Below are positions 35,241-47,371 of a DNA stretch of 64,000 bases, one piece after another. The notes under the pieces are model-generated. The model was not told the DNA's origin and made no database searches. It saw nothing but the letters and a program-made list of their open reading frames with translations. Made by a program: the position numbers and the translations under genes. How positions within the stretch are numbered: the first letter of the stretch is position 1; every line of letters starts with the position of its first letter. The stretch is from Talpa occidentalis (taxonomy: Eukaryota; Chordata; Mammalia; Eulipotyphla; Talpidae): contig NW_023601212.1 in the NCBI RefSeq assembly GCF_014898055.3, forward strand, positions 42,210,329 through 42,274,328, given 5' to 3'.

Positions 35241-37052
35241 GATCCAGAAAAATTTTGTTCTAAAATAAAATTATGTTAACTTTAACAAGAAGAAGAAACA
35301 TGAAAATTTGCCAAAATTTGATCAAAGAACAGGATTAGATGTTAATCCAGCCTGCTACTCCTTGTCTTTTTATTGATGAATTTAGTCTTTTTGCATTTAG
35401 AGTTAATATTTATATGTTGGTGTCTGTATTTGCCATTTTGTTTGTCTTTTTGTGATTTTTATTCCTTGCCTTATTCTATTGTTCTTAGTGATTCCTCAGT
35501 TGGTTTTGGTTTTAGGACTTCTTGTAGAATTTTTTGGAGTTGGGATTTAGTTATAATGAATTTCTGGAGTTTTTGTTTTCTGCAAAAGTCTTATTTTTTC
35601 TTCATAGAAGACAGGGAGTTTTGCAGGGTGAAGATTCTTGACTGGCATTTGCATCTTGGAGTTTGTTGAATATGTTACTTCATTATCTTCTTGACTGTAG
35701 TGTTTCTTCAGAGAAGTCTGATATCAGCTTGATTGTTTTTCCTTCGTAGGTTATCTGTTTTTGCCCCTTGTCAGCTTCATTATTTTTTTTCCTTGTCTTG
35801 GACTCATGAAAGCTGTACTATTATGTGTATTTCTGTAGTTTTCTTTTCATTGTATTAATTTTCTACTTTTCTCACCGCATATGTCAACTGGAACTGTGGG
35901 GAACAGTGCAGGAATCCCTGCGGAGGTGAACAAATGGCTCCAGGCGCCATTAGAGGAGAACAAGGACTCCTGAGACCTACAAATAGCCCAAGGTCAGCCA
36001 GTAAGCTTGTGTGGAAAAGCAGTGCTCTTGAAAATCTTATGTGGATCAAGGCTCTGGGCTCCCGGCTGCCCAGGTCCCCATGACTGCGACCTAGACTTGC
36101 AGGGAGAAGCACGGGAGCTCTCATTGAGGTGAATGTCCCTCACTGAGTAATCAGAAATCAGGCATCCGGACTTGGGAGTGGGATGCAAAAGGCGTCATTT
36201 CTGCGGACACTGAACTGGGCTACAGCCCACATCCTGGACCTGAGGGCTTTGGAACTGAGACCAGGGGCACAAAATTTGGGGCGTGGGAACCCTACGATGG
36301 TGGGGCACAAGGCAGACATGACACCCCCATGCCATTAAGGCGCTCCCACGCCACTTACACTCTGTTCCCCAAGACCCATGGGAAAAAAAACAGTACTGGA
36401 AGGACACTAATAAAGATCACTGCTGCCACCCAGCGACCAGGAAAAAAAAATCACCAAATCCTGATAGCAGGAAACCAGGGATCCCCAAAACACCCTCAGG
36501 TTCTGAGAGAGGGTGAGCCATGCAAACTGGGGTAAGGAGGGAAATAAGGCATGGAGCAAGACCCCATTATGGAACTGAGAGCCAGGTGCAGAATCCAAGG
36601 AGTGGGACGCGCCATAGCTGTGGGCACTGCACAGGGTGACAGCCAGTGTTTTGGATCTGATAGCCTGGAACTGACCTAGAGTACAGAATTCAGGGCACAG
36701 AAATCACACAGCTGCGGGCGCAGCACCAGGTGAACCTGGGGCAGACACAGCACCCAGCTTGATTAAGAGCCCCTGTGTTGAGGCGCTGCCCTATGCCCCC
36801 CCTCCATTTCTCGGAGAACCACTGGGAAAAAGCACAGGTCAGCAAGTACAGGTCTATGGTGCCACCACGTGACCAGAACAAATCACCAGCTAGCTGACTC
36901 CATGCTGGAACTGAGTAAATACAGAGGGAGGGAACTGTAAGGGACAGTGCCAAGCAACACAGCATCAACACCCTGGTGGAGTTTTGGCCTACCAGGGCTG
37001 GTCTCAGTCTGGTAAAGAGTTTCCAACACCCCTAAAGCAGCAATCCAAAGAG

Positions 37053-37717
37053 ATGCCTGCCAACACCAGTGGCACAACGTCCCAACTCATAGAACTAATT
37101 AGAAAGCAAACAACAGGGAGAAGAATAAACATAAATAACCAAACAAACCCGCAAGAGAAGGACACACCACAAGAAGAAATACAGTCACCAGACCTCAACA
37201 ATGACGTGGAAAAAATTCTCGGCCTATCAGATAGAGAACTAATGATCATCATGATTAAAAAGCAGAAAGAAAACGAAAAGAAAAAAATGATTTGAGACAA
37301 ATAATCACTGAACTGGAGAATGAAATTGAGACCTTAAGAAAGGAAAGAAAAGAAATGCAGGAGATTAAAAGATTACAAGAGGAGATAAGGAACTCTGGGA
37401 AAAGCAATGAAAACAGAATCAATGAAATGGAAGAAAGGATCAGTACTGTCAAAGATACAGAAATAAAAAGAGCCAAAAGAGAAATGGAGAGAGAAGTGCA
37501 AATGAAGCAATATGAGGATACTCTTAGACAATTATCAGACTCCATGAAGAGAGGAAATGTAAGAGTTATAGGCATTCCAGAAGGTGAGGAGAGAGACAAA
37601 GGAACTGAGAAATTATTCAAGGAGATAATTAAAGAAAACTTCCCAGTCATGAAAAAGAAGATGAATATAGACATACAAGAAGTGAGAAGAACTCCCACTT
37701 ACCACGATGAAAAATAA
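37053..37717 (+). pseudogene. L1 E ORF1, right-arm copy, frameshifted
   Basis: Same gene as 29,180-29,845 but with one G missing near 37,280 (gaaaagaaaaaaa against gaaaaggaaaaaaa on the left), which ends the frame at 37,295. The coiled coil then continues in another frame to 37,717. This arm difference is again a homopolymer change. Confidence 0.85.
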
Positions 37718-38116
37718 AACTACAACAAGACACCTAATAGTAAAGCTTGCAAGAGTCCAAGACAAGGAAAAATAATGAAACGGGCAAGAGGGAAGAAACA
37801 GATAACTTATAAGGGAAAACCAATCAAGTAAATCTCAGACTACTCCAAAGAAACATTACGGGAAAGAAGAGAATGGAGTAACATATTCAGCAAACTTCAA
37901 GACAAAATGCCAACCAAGAATACTTTACCCTGCAAAGCTCTCCTTCCTCTATGAAGAAAAAATATGGACCTTCTCAAACAGAAACTCCAGAAATTCATTA
38001 CAACTAACCCCCCACTCCAAAAAATTCCACAAGAAGTCTTAAAGCCAAAACCAACAGAGGAATGAACAAGAAGAACAGACTAAAGCAAGGAATAAAAATC
38101 ACAAAAAGACCAAAAA

Positions 38117-41100
38117 ATGGCCAATACAGATGCCAACATATCAATATTAACTCTAAATGTAAATGGATTAAACTCATCAATAAAAAGACACAGAGTAAGC
38201 AGGCTGGATTAAAAAACAAAATCCAACCTTCTGCTGTCTCCAGGAAACACATTTAACCACAAAAGATAAACATAGACTGAAACTAAAAGGCTGGAAAACA
38301 ATCCTACAAGCAAATGGACCAAAAAAGAAGGCAGAAACAGCCATATTTATATCAGATGAAATAGACTTCAAATTAAGAAAGGTAAAAAGAGACATAGATG
38401 GACACTACATTATGATCAAGGGGACAATACATCAGGAAGATATAACACTCATCAACATATGCTCACCAAATGAAGGGGCACCAAAATATATCAGGCAATT
38501 ATTATCAGCTCTGAAAACAGACATTAAAGAAAGTACATAGAGAGTGGGAGACTTCCACACCCCACTCTCACCAATGGACAGACCAACGAGACAAAAAATA
38601 AACAAAGACACTAGAGCCCTAAATAAAGACATAGAACTCATGGACTTAACAGACATCTATAGGACACTGCACCCACAAAAATCCAAGTACACATTTTTCT
38701 CAAGTGCGCATGGATCATTCTCCAGAATCGATCACATACTGGGCTACAAGACAAACATCAACAGATACAGGAAGATCAAAATCATTCCAACTATCTTCTC
38801 CCATCATAAAGGCATCAAGCTACAAATAAATCATGAAAAGAAAATAAGGAACCCACCCACTTCATGGAGATTGAAATCACACTAATGCAAGACCACTGGA
38901 CTAAATAGGGGATCAAAGAAGAAATCAAAAAATACATTGAAACTAGCAACAACAAATGTTGGCGAGGGTGTGGAGAAAAAGGAACTCTTCTGCACTGTTG
39001 GTGGGAGTGCAAACTGGTCCAACCACTATGGAGAGCTGTGTGGAGATTTCTGGACCTACTAAACATAGAGCTTCCATATGATCCAGCAATTCCACTCCTA
39101 GGTATTTACCCAAAGGACACAGAAACATCAATTCCAAAGAACACCTGCACCCATATGTTTATAGCAGCACTGTTTACAATAGCTAAGCTTTGGAAACAAC
39201 CCAAATGCCCAAAAATAGATGACTGGATCAAGAAGATGTGGTCCATATACACCATGGAATATTACTCAGCATTCAAAACAGATAAACACATGCAATTTGC
39301 AGCAACATGGATGGCGCTGGAAGGGATCATGCTCAGCGAAATAAGCCAGAAAGAAAAAGAAAAATACCGGATGGTCTCACTCATAGCAGGAATCTAGAAA
39401 ACTTAAATAAGGGACCAGGAAAATGAATAACTATTACGAAAGTGAAAATCAAAATCAACAAAAAACTATGAACCAGAGGCACTTTTTGGGGGGTTGGGGG
39501 GCGGGAGGGGAGGGATTGGGGTCAGAATGGGGGGGTTGCAATTGTATGGGAATATAAAAATAAAATTTATTATTTAATTAACAAAATAAAAAATAAAAAT
39601 AAGTGCAAGAGACAAAAAAAAAATACATTGAGTTGAACGGCAAGGAGGACACCACTTTCCAGAATGTATGGCACATAGCAAAAGCAGTAATAAGAGGAAA
39701 ATATATAGCAATACAGGCTCACATCAAGAAACAAGAAAGAACTCAAAGAAACAACCTAATCTCACATCTCAAAGAGCTAGAAAGAGAACAACAAAAAAAC
39801 CTTAAAGCCAGTAGAAGAAAGGAAATAATAAAAATCAAGGCAGAAATAAATGAATTGGAAATTAAAAAAAAATACAAAAGATCAATGAAACCAAAAGTTG
39901 GATCTTTGAAAAAATAAACAAAATAGACAAACCTTTAGCCAGGCTCACAAAGAAAAAATGGGAAAAAAGCACATAAATAAGATTACAAATGAGAGGAGAA
40001 ATCACAACAGACTCAGTAGAAATCAAAAGAATAATCAGAGATTACTATGAACACTTAAATGCAAACAAATTCAACAACCTAGAAGAGATGGAAAATTCCT
40101 AGAACGATACAATCATCCAAAGCTGGACAAAGAAGAAATAGAGGAACTAAATAGACCAATTACAAGCAGTGAAATTGAGGCAGTAATCAAAGCACTCCCC
40201 AAAAACAAAAGCACAGGCCCAGATGGCTTCAAAAATGAATTCTACCAAATGTTCAGCTATGAATTAGTGCCTATCTTACACAAACTCTCTCAAAAAATTG
40301 AAAAAGAAGGAATACTACCAAATACGTTCTATGAAACCAACATTAATACCAAAACCAAACAAAGACAGGACAAAAAAAGAAAATTACAGCCCAATCTCCC
40401 TAAGGAACACTGATGCAAAAATCCTCAACAAAATCCTTGCCAACAGAATCCAACAATGCATCAAAGGGATAGTATACCACGATCAAGTGGGATTCATCCC
40501 AGGGCACAAGGATGGTTCAGCATACGAAAATCGATAAGTGTAATCCAACACATCAACAAAAAGAAAAACCAAAACCATATGATAATATCCATAGATGCTG
40601 AGGAAGCGTTCGACAAAGTCCAACATCCATTTATGATGAAGGCCCTTGAAATTCTCGGGATAGAAGGAACATACCTTAACGTGATAAAAGCCATATATGA
40701 CAAACCCACTGCCAACATTATTCTCAATAGTGAAAAGCTGAAGGCCTTTCCTCTAAGATCAGGAACAAGACAAGGATGTCCTCTCTTACCACTGCTCTTC
40801 AATATAATACTGGAGGTCCTAGCTAGGGCAATAAGACAAGAGAAAGACATACAAGGAATCCAGATAGGGAAAGAAGAAGAAAAATTATCACTATTTGCAG
40901 ATGATATGACACTATACATGGAGAACCCTAAAAACTCCACAGAAAAACTACTCAAAATAATCAACCAGTTCAGTAATGTAGCAGGATACAAAACCAACAC
41001 ACAAAAATCAGTAGCCTTCCTTTACACAAACAATCAACTGGAAGAAGAAGAAATTAAAAAAAAAAAACCATCCCTTTCACAACTGAAACCAAAACAGTCA

Positions 41101-42649
41101 AATACTTGCGAATAAACCTAACAAAAGAGGTGACAGACCTATACAAAGAAAATTATAAATCACTGTTAAAAAAAATTGAAGAAAACACAAAGAAATGGAA
41201 AGCCATCCCCTGCTCATGGATTGGAAGAATCAACATTATTAAAATGGCCATCCTCCCAAAAGCAATATACAGATTCAATGCTATTCCAATAAAAATCCCA
41301 AAGACATTCTTCAAAGAAATAGAACAAATACTGGTGAAATTCATATGGAACCACCAAAAACTACGAATAGCCAAAGCCCTACTGATGAAAACAAAGGAGA
41401 AAGGAGGTATCACACTTCCAAACTTCAAGCTATTACTACAAAGCCATAATAATTAAAACAGTTTGGTATTGGAACAAAAACAGACACACAGACTAATGGA
41501 ACCAAATAGAGAGCCCAGAAATAAAGCCGCACTTATATGAACAACTAATCTTTGACAAAGGAGCAAAGAATATGCAATGGAACACGGCCAGTGTGTTCAA
41601 TAAATGGTGCTGGGAAAACTGGACTTCCACATGCAAAAAAATGAAACTAGACCACTACCTCTCACCATGCACAAAAATCAACTCAAAAATGGATAAGAGA
41701 ACTGGACATAAGACGTGAAACCATAAAATATATAGAAGAAAATATAGGTAAAACACTACAAGACATACATCTCAGAAACACCTTTAAAGACTCATGACCC
41801 AAAGCAGTGATAGTGAAGGCAAAGATAAACACCTGGGATTACATCAAACTGAAAAGCTTCTGCACAGCAAAAGAGACATTAACCAAAACAGAGAGACACC
41901 TCTCTGATTGGGAAAAAATCTTTGCACTCCATCCAATTGATAAGGAACTGGTCACAATGATATGCAAAGAACTCTCAGGGCTCAACAATAACAAAATAAA
42001 CAATCCAGTCAAGAAATGGGCAGAAGAACTCAAAAGACATTTATCCAAAGAGGAAATGCAAATGGCCAACAGGTATGTGAAAAAATGTTCAACATCCCTT
42101 ATCATCAGGGAAATGCAAATCAAAATCACACTGAGACACCACCTTACACAAGTAAGAATGGCACATATGAAAAAAACAAGCAACAACAAATGCTGGTGAG
42201 GATGCGGTGAAAAAGGAACTCTCCTACATTGCTGGTGAGAGTGAAAACTGGTCCAACCATTTTGGAAAGCTGTCTGGAGGTTCCTCGGTCTACTAAAAAT
42301 GGAGCTACCATAAGATCCGGCAATTCCACTACTAGGGATCTACCCAAAGGACACAAAAACAGTGATTCAAAAGAGCACCTGTACACCTATGTTTACTGCA
42401 GCACTATTTACAACAGGTAAAACCTGGAAACAACCCAAATGCCCAAAAACAGATGACTGGATCAAGAAGATGTGGTATATATATATATATATATATACAT
42501 ACAGTGGAATATTACTCAGCAATCAAAAAAAAGATAAACTCGTGCCATTTGCAGCAACGTGGATGGAGCTAGAAGGAATTATGCTCAGTGAAATAAGTCG
42601 GATGGAAAAAGAAAAATATTGGATGATTTCACTTATAACAGGAATATAG
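38117..42649 (+). pseudogene. L1 E ORF2, right-arm copy
   Basis: Mirror of 24,244-28,779: the same early stop, the same nested L1 fragment, an RT domain at 40,456-41,085 with FADD near 40,900. One base more in a C run near 41,068 changes the frame compared with the left arm. Confidence 0.88.
38941..39617 (+). mobile_element. Nested L1 fragment, right-arm copy
   Basis: Target duplication aaaaaatacattga at 38,927-38,940 and 39,618-39,631. Mirror of 27,277-27,955. One substitution in the 3' UTR (gaggcac at 39,476 against gagacac) distinguishes it. Confidence 0.92.
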
Positions 42650-42964
42650 GAGAACCAAATAAGACATCAGTGTAAAAAAAAATAATAACAGTACTAAACA
42701 CAGCAAAGCAAAACCAGACAATTATAAACCAGAGACATATTGCAGGGGAGGAGGAGGGAGAGGGGTGAGAGGAAGGGAGGGAGGAGCACAGGGGACTGTG
42801 TATTGGGCCTTGGGGAAGGAAATTCTATGAGGGGTTGGGGGGAAGCAAATATTGTCTAAAAATGTAAAATATGATAAATGTTAAAATAAAAAAATAAAAA
42901 ATAAAAAAAGAAGATGCAAATAAAGACCACTATGAGATACCAAAAAAAAAAAAAAAAAAGACAA

Positions 42965-43267
42965 TAGATAACAAATGGAGGGGTGTGTGTGATGAAGATG
43001 GTGTGCTCTGTGCTATTGGTGAGTTTGTAAATTGTTACAGCCACTATGAAATATATTATCAAGATTCAATGAAAATCTTAAACTGGAGTTACCTTGCAAT
43101 ACAGGAATATGAATATAAGAAAAGGAATAGAAAACATTGAGTTGAAAAACTATCTGACACCATTCATAGCAGTATTTTACAATAACCAAGATCTGGAAAC
43201 AACCTAAGTCTCCATTGATGGGTGGATGAATGAATGATGAAGATGTTGTTATATAATACCAACATTT

Positions 43268-43308
<41 letters not shown>

Positions 43309-43430
43309 GTATATATACACATATATAACCACAATTTCATATATATTCCTATATTATTCTGCAATAAAAAGAAATCACCAACTCTATATATTGCCACTTA
43401 AATATATAATCTTTTCTTTTTAGGAAACAA
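42965..43430 (+). repeat. Old L1 fragment with microsatellite, right-arm copy
   Basis: Mirror of 23,461-23,925, with the TA/CA microsatellite at 43,268-43,310. Confidence 0.75.
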
Positions 43431-44143
43431 ATGCAGAAAAAAATATCAGCAAGAGGCAGTGTGTGGTGGAGTAGGGCTTGGAGGGAGGTGGTCAGGAGTT
43501 ACCTCCACTGAAACTATTGCCATCAGGCCCATAGTCAGCTCCATGCCATCACCCCCAGTCTCCTGCTCATGCAGCCCGAGAGCCTCTAGCATGATCACAG
43601 TCAAGTGCATCTGCTTCATTTTCTTCCAAAGTTCTCATCTTTCACGAGCCCCTGTCTGAAAGCAGCTGGAAACTGAGTTGGCACAGAATCAGAGAAAAAG
43701 AGTGAAATGTGAGAATTTAATTTGAGCATATGGCCCTCATTGCATCCTGGAAGACGCCACATCTTTCTGACCCCGCCTAGCAAACTGCAGTCCACACACA
43801 CTCTGCCCAGAAAGGCACCTGCCCATACAACCTTTGCTGCTCTTCCTCGGGACATCTGCTTGGTCTCCTCAGAGACATCAGAGCATGAAGTTTCCAGGCT
43901 CAGAGGAAGGGAGACATAATATGTGTTTCCTGAAATGATGACAATGAAGAAGCCAACATCCCTTCTGTGTTCCTGCTTAAATTGTGCAACTGAGTTTAAT
44001 GTAGGAAACATCTGATAAAACCACACTGAGAAATATTCTAAACAATCTGGCCTGGATTCTTCAAACGTCAATGTCGACTCTGAGAATTGCTCAATCCAAT
44101 GATCAAGGTATTGAGTTCACTGAAAACTTTCCAAATGTTTGTA
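43431..44143. other. Unidentified sequence, right-arm copy
   Basis: Mirror of 22,752-23,460, including the unassigned 151-codon frame (44,071-43,616, - strand). Nothing nameable. Confidence 0.4.
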
Positions 44144-44157
44144 GCATTAGAATAATT

Positions 44158-44423
44158 TTTTAAAAAGATTTATTTATATATTTATTTTATACAAGAGTTG
44201 GGTACAGTCAGAAGCACGGGAGGGTGAGAGAATTCACCAGAGCCAGAGCGGGGAGCAGAACAGGCAGACTTATGAAACACACTGCTGAGGGGAGCAGCGG
44301 GCAAGACAGGAGAAGTCTGCGTGTCATGTGGGACCCCCGCCGGCCCGCTGGGGATTGAACCAGTGCTGCAGAGGCTGCGGGCAGCTTCGCAGCCCAGTGC
44401 TCAACCTCTAATGGGGGAGTCCC
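44158..44423 (-). repeat. tRNA-derived SINE, longer copy
   Basis: Mirror of 22,490-22,737, but 18 bp longer. It keeps the segment reading ctgcgtgtcatgtggga at about 44,317-44,333 that SINEs elsewhere (60,385-60,405) also carry, so the left copy has lost it. Target duplications at 44,144-44,157 and 44,424-44,437. Confidence 0.9.
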
Positions 44424-44437
44424 CATTAGAATAATTT

Positions 44438-46665
44438 GTAATGTAAATATAAATATATTTTTAATTTTAAATGTTATGAAAGACCCAAAGAGCTGAGAGA
44501 ATGGTCCAAATGAATGAAGAAAAAGTCCATGACAACAACAGATACACCTGGACTGGATCTCCAAGCAAAGGAAAATAATTGTATATATTATAGATTTGTT
44601 GGGGATTATTAGAAACATTTGTTCCTGCAACATCTCAACAAAATAAAATGTGAAAGTGATAAGTTTCTTGAATTTGATAAATTCACTGCGGTTATATAAG
44701 TGAATATCTTGTTCCTAGGAAAAACAATGCATTCATTTACAGGCAGAGGAGTATTATATCTGCACCTTACCATTAAGTGGTTCATAAATGTATGAAAACA
44801 GTGCTCAAGAATACTTAAAGTAGAACCAAGGCTAAGGGACAGCAAGTGGGGGCAGGTGACTGTCAGTGGGTCCTCACCCATGCACAGAATGAAGCCCACT
44901 CAAGCTCAGGGTCCAAAAACAACAGGATTTACTTAACAAATAGGACACTGGGGGAAAGAAAAACAGTTTCTAAAACCACAAGTGGCTAGCTGTCTCACCC
45001 CAAATAGTGTCTGCAACATACAGAGTCTCAACAAAGGCCATTTGTAAAAGATGAAGTGACATGCAGCAGCCCATACCAACAATCCAAAGTCTGGGCCGGG
45101 TGCTGGAATAGTTGGCAAGGGACTAGACTATAACACTGTTGTGAAATGGGCTCATCATTTCTCTGGTGTGTACCAGAAAACTATAGGGTATGTTTAGCTC
45201 TTCAAAATGCTGGCTGAGCCCGACAGTGCTCCTTGAAGGTGATGTCAGAGGCAGTGCTGGAGGCAGGAGCAACTGCCGAGTCTCTGTGAAGTTCTAGAGA
45301 GGTGTACATGTCTACAAGTTGACAAAGCCTATAAAGATTTGGTGAATTCCATGGTGGACATGTCAAAAACTCGACATATCTCTCCAGAGGCTGGGTGCAG
45401 AGCCATTCCTTGAAGGTTGCCCAAGGAATCCTTTTCTTAAGAGGCTGTCTGTAGAAAGACTCCTTTGTTGAACATTGATAGCAGAATGAGACAAGCTGGC
45501 TGTTGCTCTGCCTTATATGCCCTTCAGGGTGTCCTGTCCTACCCTACAATCCTATTTGGGCTATTATCAACCCTAAGAATCTAACGATTGAGTCACATAG
45601 CACCAATCAGCTCATTTTCCATTTCTCAATAAGAAATTAACAAAGTGAACTTGACATGATAGGTCCATTTAGCTTGCCCCTGATAGGTCCATTTTAGAGT
45701 CCTAGAGACAGATATACAAGGCAGAAAAGCCCAGCCTGGTCTGCATTCTGGACCATGCGGGCTGGAGCAGCTGTTGGCTCCTGGGAGCCTTGATGGGGCT
45801 AGAGAGGTTTGGGGGTGTAACCTGGGCTGAGGTCAGTTAGCTTCAGCCCCAACAAAGCCACCTTGTTTCAGGTCTTCTATGTAGAGTGTGGGGTTTGGTT
45901 AGAGTTAAAAAGAAAATATTCTGCAGGTCCTAGAATAACATCATTTAGCACAACACCATTTTGTTATAACACTGATATGAAAAAATGTCCTGACTGATGT
46001 TGAATGAAGCGATGTCAATCGAGGACTTTCATGATGTCCTTTCATTTCAAATTACATATTCCAAGAATCTGTGATGGAATTAAGTGAGGAACACTGGATA
46101 TAAGGAGAGAGATGGAGTAATAAAACGTGAAAGAATGTAACAATTGGTGAAACTGGAATAAGGGTGTAAATGAGTTATTTGCAATAATCTTGCCATACTT
46201 CACTAATTTTAGAAATTATTTAAAATATATATTATTATATTTTCATATTTTAAATTATAATTTTAAATGAATTTATTTAAAAACAGGTCATTTCATAGGT
46301 GCATGTCAAACTCATCAAATGGAACACTCTGAATATGTGTGATTTATTGTATCTTGAGGAATCTTTACCAAACTATCATAAAAATAAAGTAAATAAAGGA
46401 ATACACAGAAATTGTCAAGTGCAAGCAGAGAAGTAGGAAAGGAATGTTGGGTCAGCAGAGAATTGCATTAAGTTTTACTTGGAGTTTGTGTTTTGTGGAG
46501 ACAGGATAGCTGCAAGCAAAGAGATGAGGGGACTGTAGCTTGAATTTTCTGCAGCCCCAGGGTGGAGATGACCCTGCACCATCACAGGTGTGTTGCCCAG
46601 TCTGGACACTGGGGGCACCCATATATTACCACACCCCTAGGCTTTAGAAGTCCTTGAAATTGTTC
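44438..46665. other. Right-arm copy of the unassigned region and possible LTR
   Basis: Mirror of 20,248-22,475. The possible LTR would lie at about 44,838-45,855 on the - strand. No gene recognised. Confidence 0.4.
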
Positions 46666-46680
46666 AAGAAAAGTAGGAAA

Positions 46681-47143
46681 TTATTATTTTTTTGCACTGA
46701 TGTCTTATTTGGTCCCCCTATATTCCTGCTATAAGTGAAACCATCCGATATTTTTCTTTTTCCTTTTGGCTTATTTCACTAAGCATAATTAGTTCTAGTT
46801 CCATCCAAAACACAACAAAGCCAAAACAGACAATTATAAATCAGAGACATGCTGCAGGGGAGGAGGAGGGAGAGCCATCAGAGGGAAGGAGGGGGAGCAC
46901 AGGGAAGTGAGGTGATGGTGCATGGGAGCATTGGTGAAGGAAACTTTATGGGGACTACACCTGAAGGGGTTGGGGGAAGCAAATATTGTTTAAAAATGAA
47001 CAATGTAATTGTATGGGGAATATAAAAATAAAATTTAAATAAAAAAGAAATTAGAAAAGAGACTAAATTAATAAAGATACAAATAATGAAAAAATAAATT
47101 TAAAAAATGAACAATGATGTAAAAATAAAAAAAGTTTTTTAAA
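46681..47143 (+). mobile_element. Twin-primed L1 insertion, right-arm copy
   Basis: Mirror of 19,769-20,232, with target duplications aagaaaagtaggaaa at 46,666-46,680 and 47,144-47,158. Confidence 0.9.
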
Positions 47144-47371
47144 AAGAAAAGTAGGAAACTATGGATAAGCAAGGAATTTGAAGGTAAAAACAAGTCTTGA
47201 AAATCTATAGACCTTTAAATAAAATATCTTGACTAGCACAGTGTCCAGTTGGGTGTATTAACTGAGGGTATTATGCTACGTGAAAGATCTCAGAAAGAGA
47301 GAAAACAATATATGATTTCACTCTATGTGGAACACAAGGAAACAGAGCAGAGGGATAAGAAATAAAACAAA

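Larger units (their letters stand above)
35886..42958 (+). mobile_element. L1 element E, right-arm copy lacking its first ~150 bp
   Basis: Mirror of 23,942-31,016. 5' UTR to about 37,050, ORF1, ORF2 and a long A-tail at 42,941-42,958, followed by gacaatagat, the antisense of the target duplication. The 5' end and the other target duplication were lost with the missing block. Confidence 0.92.
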
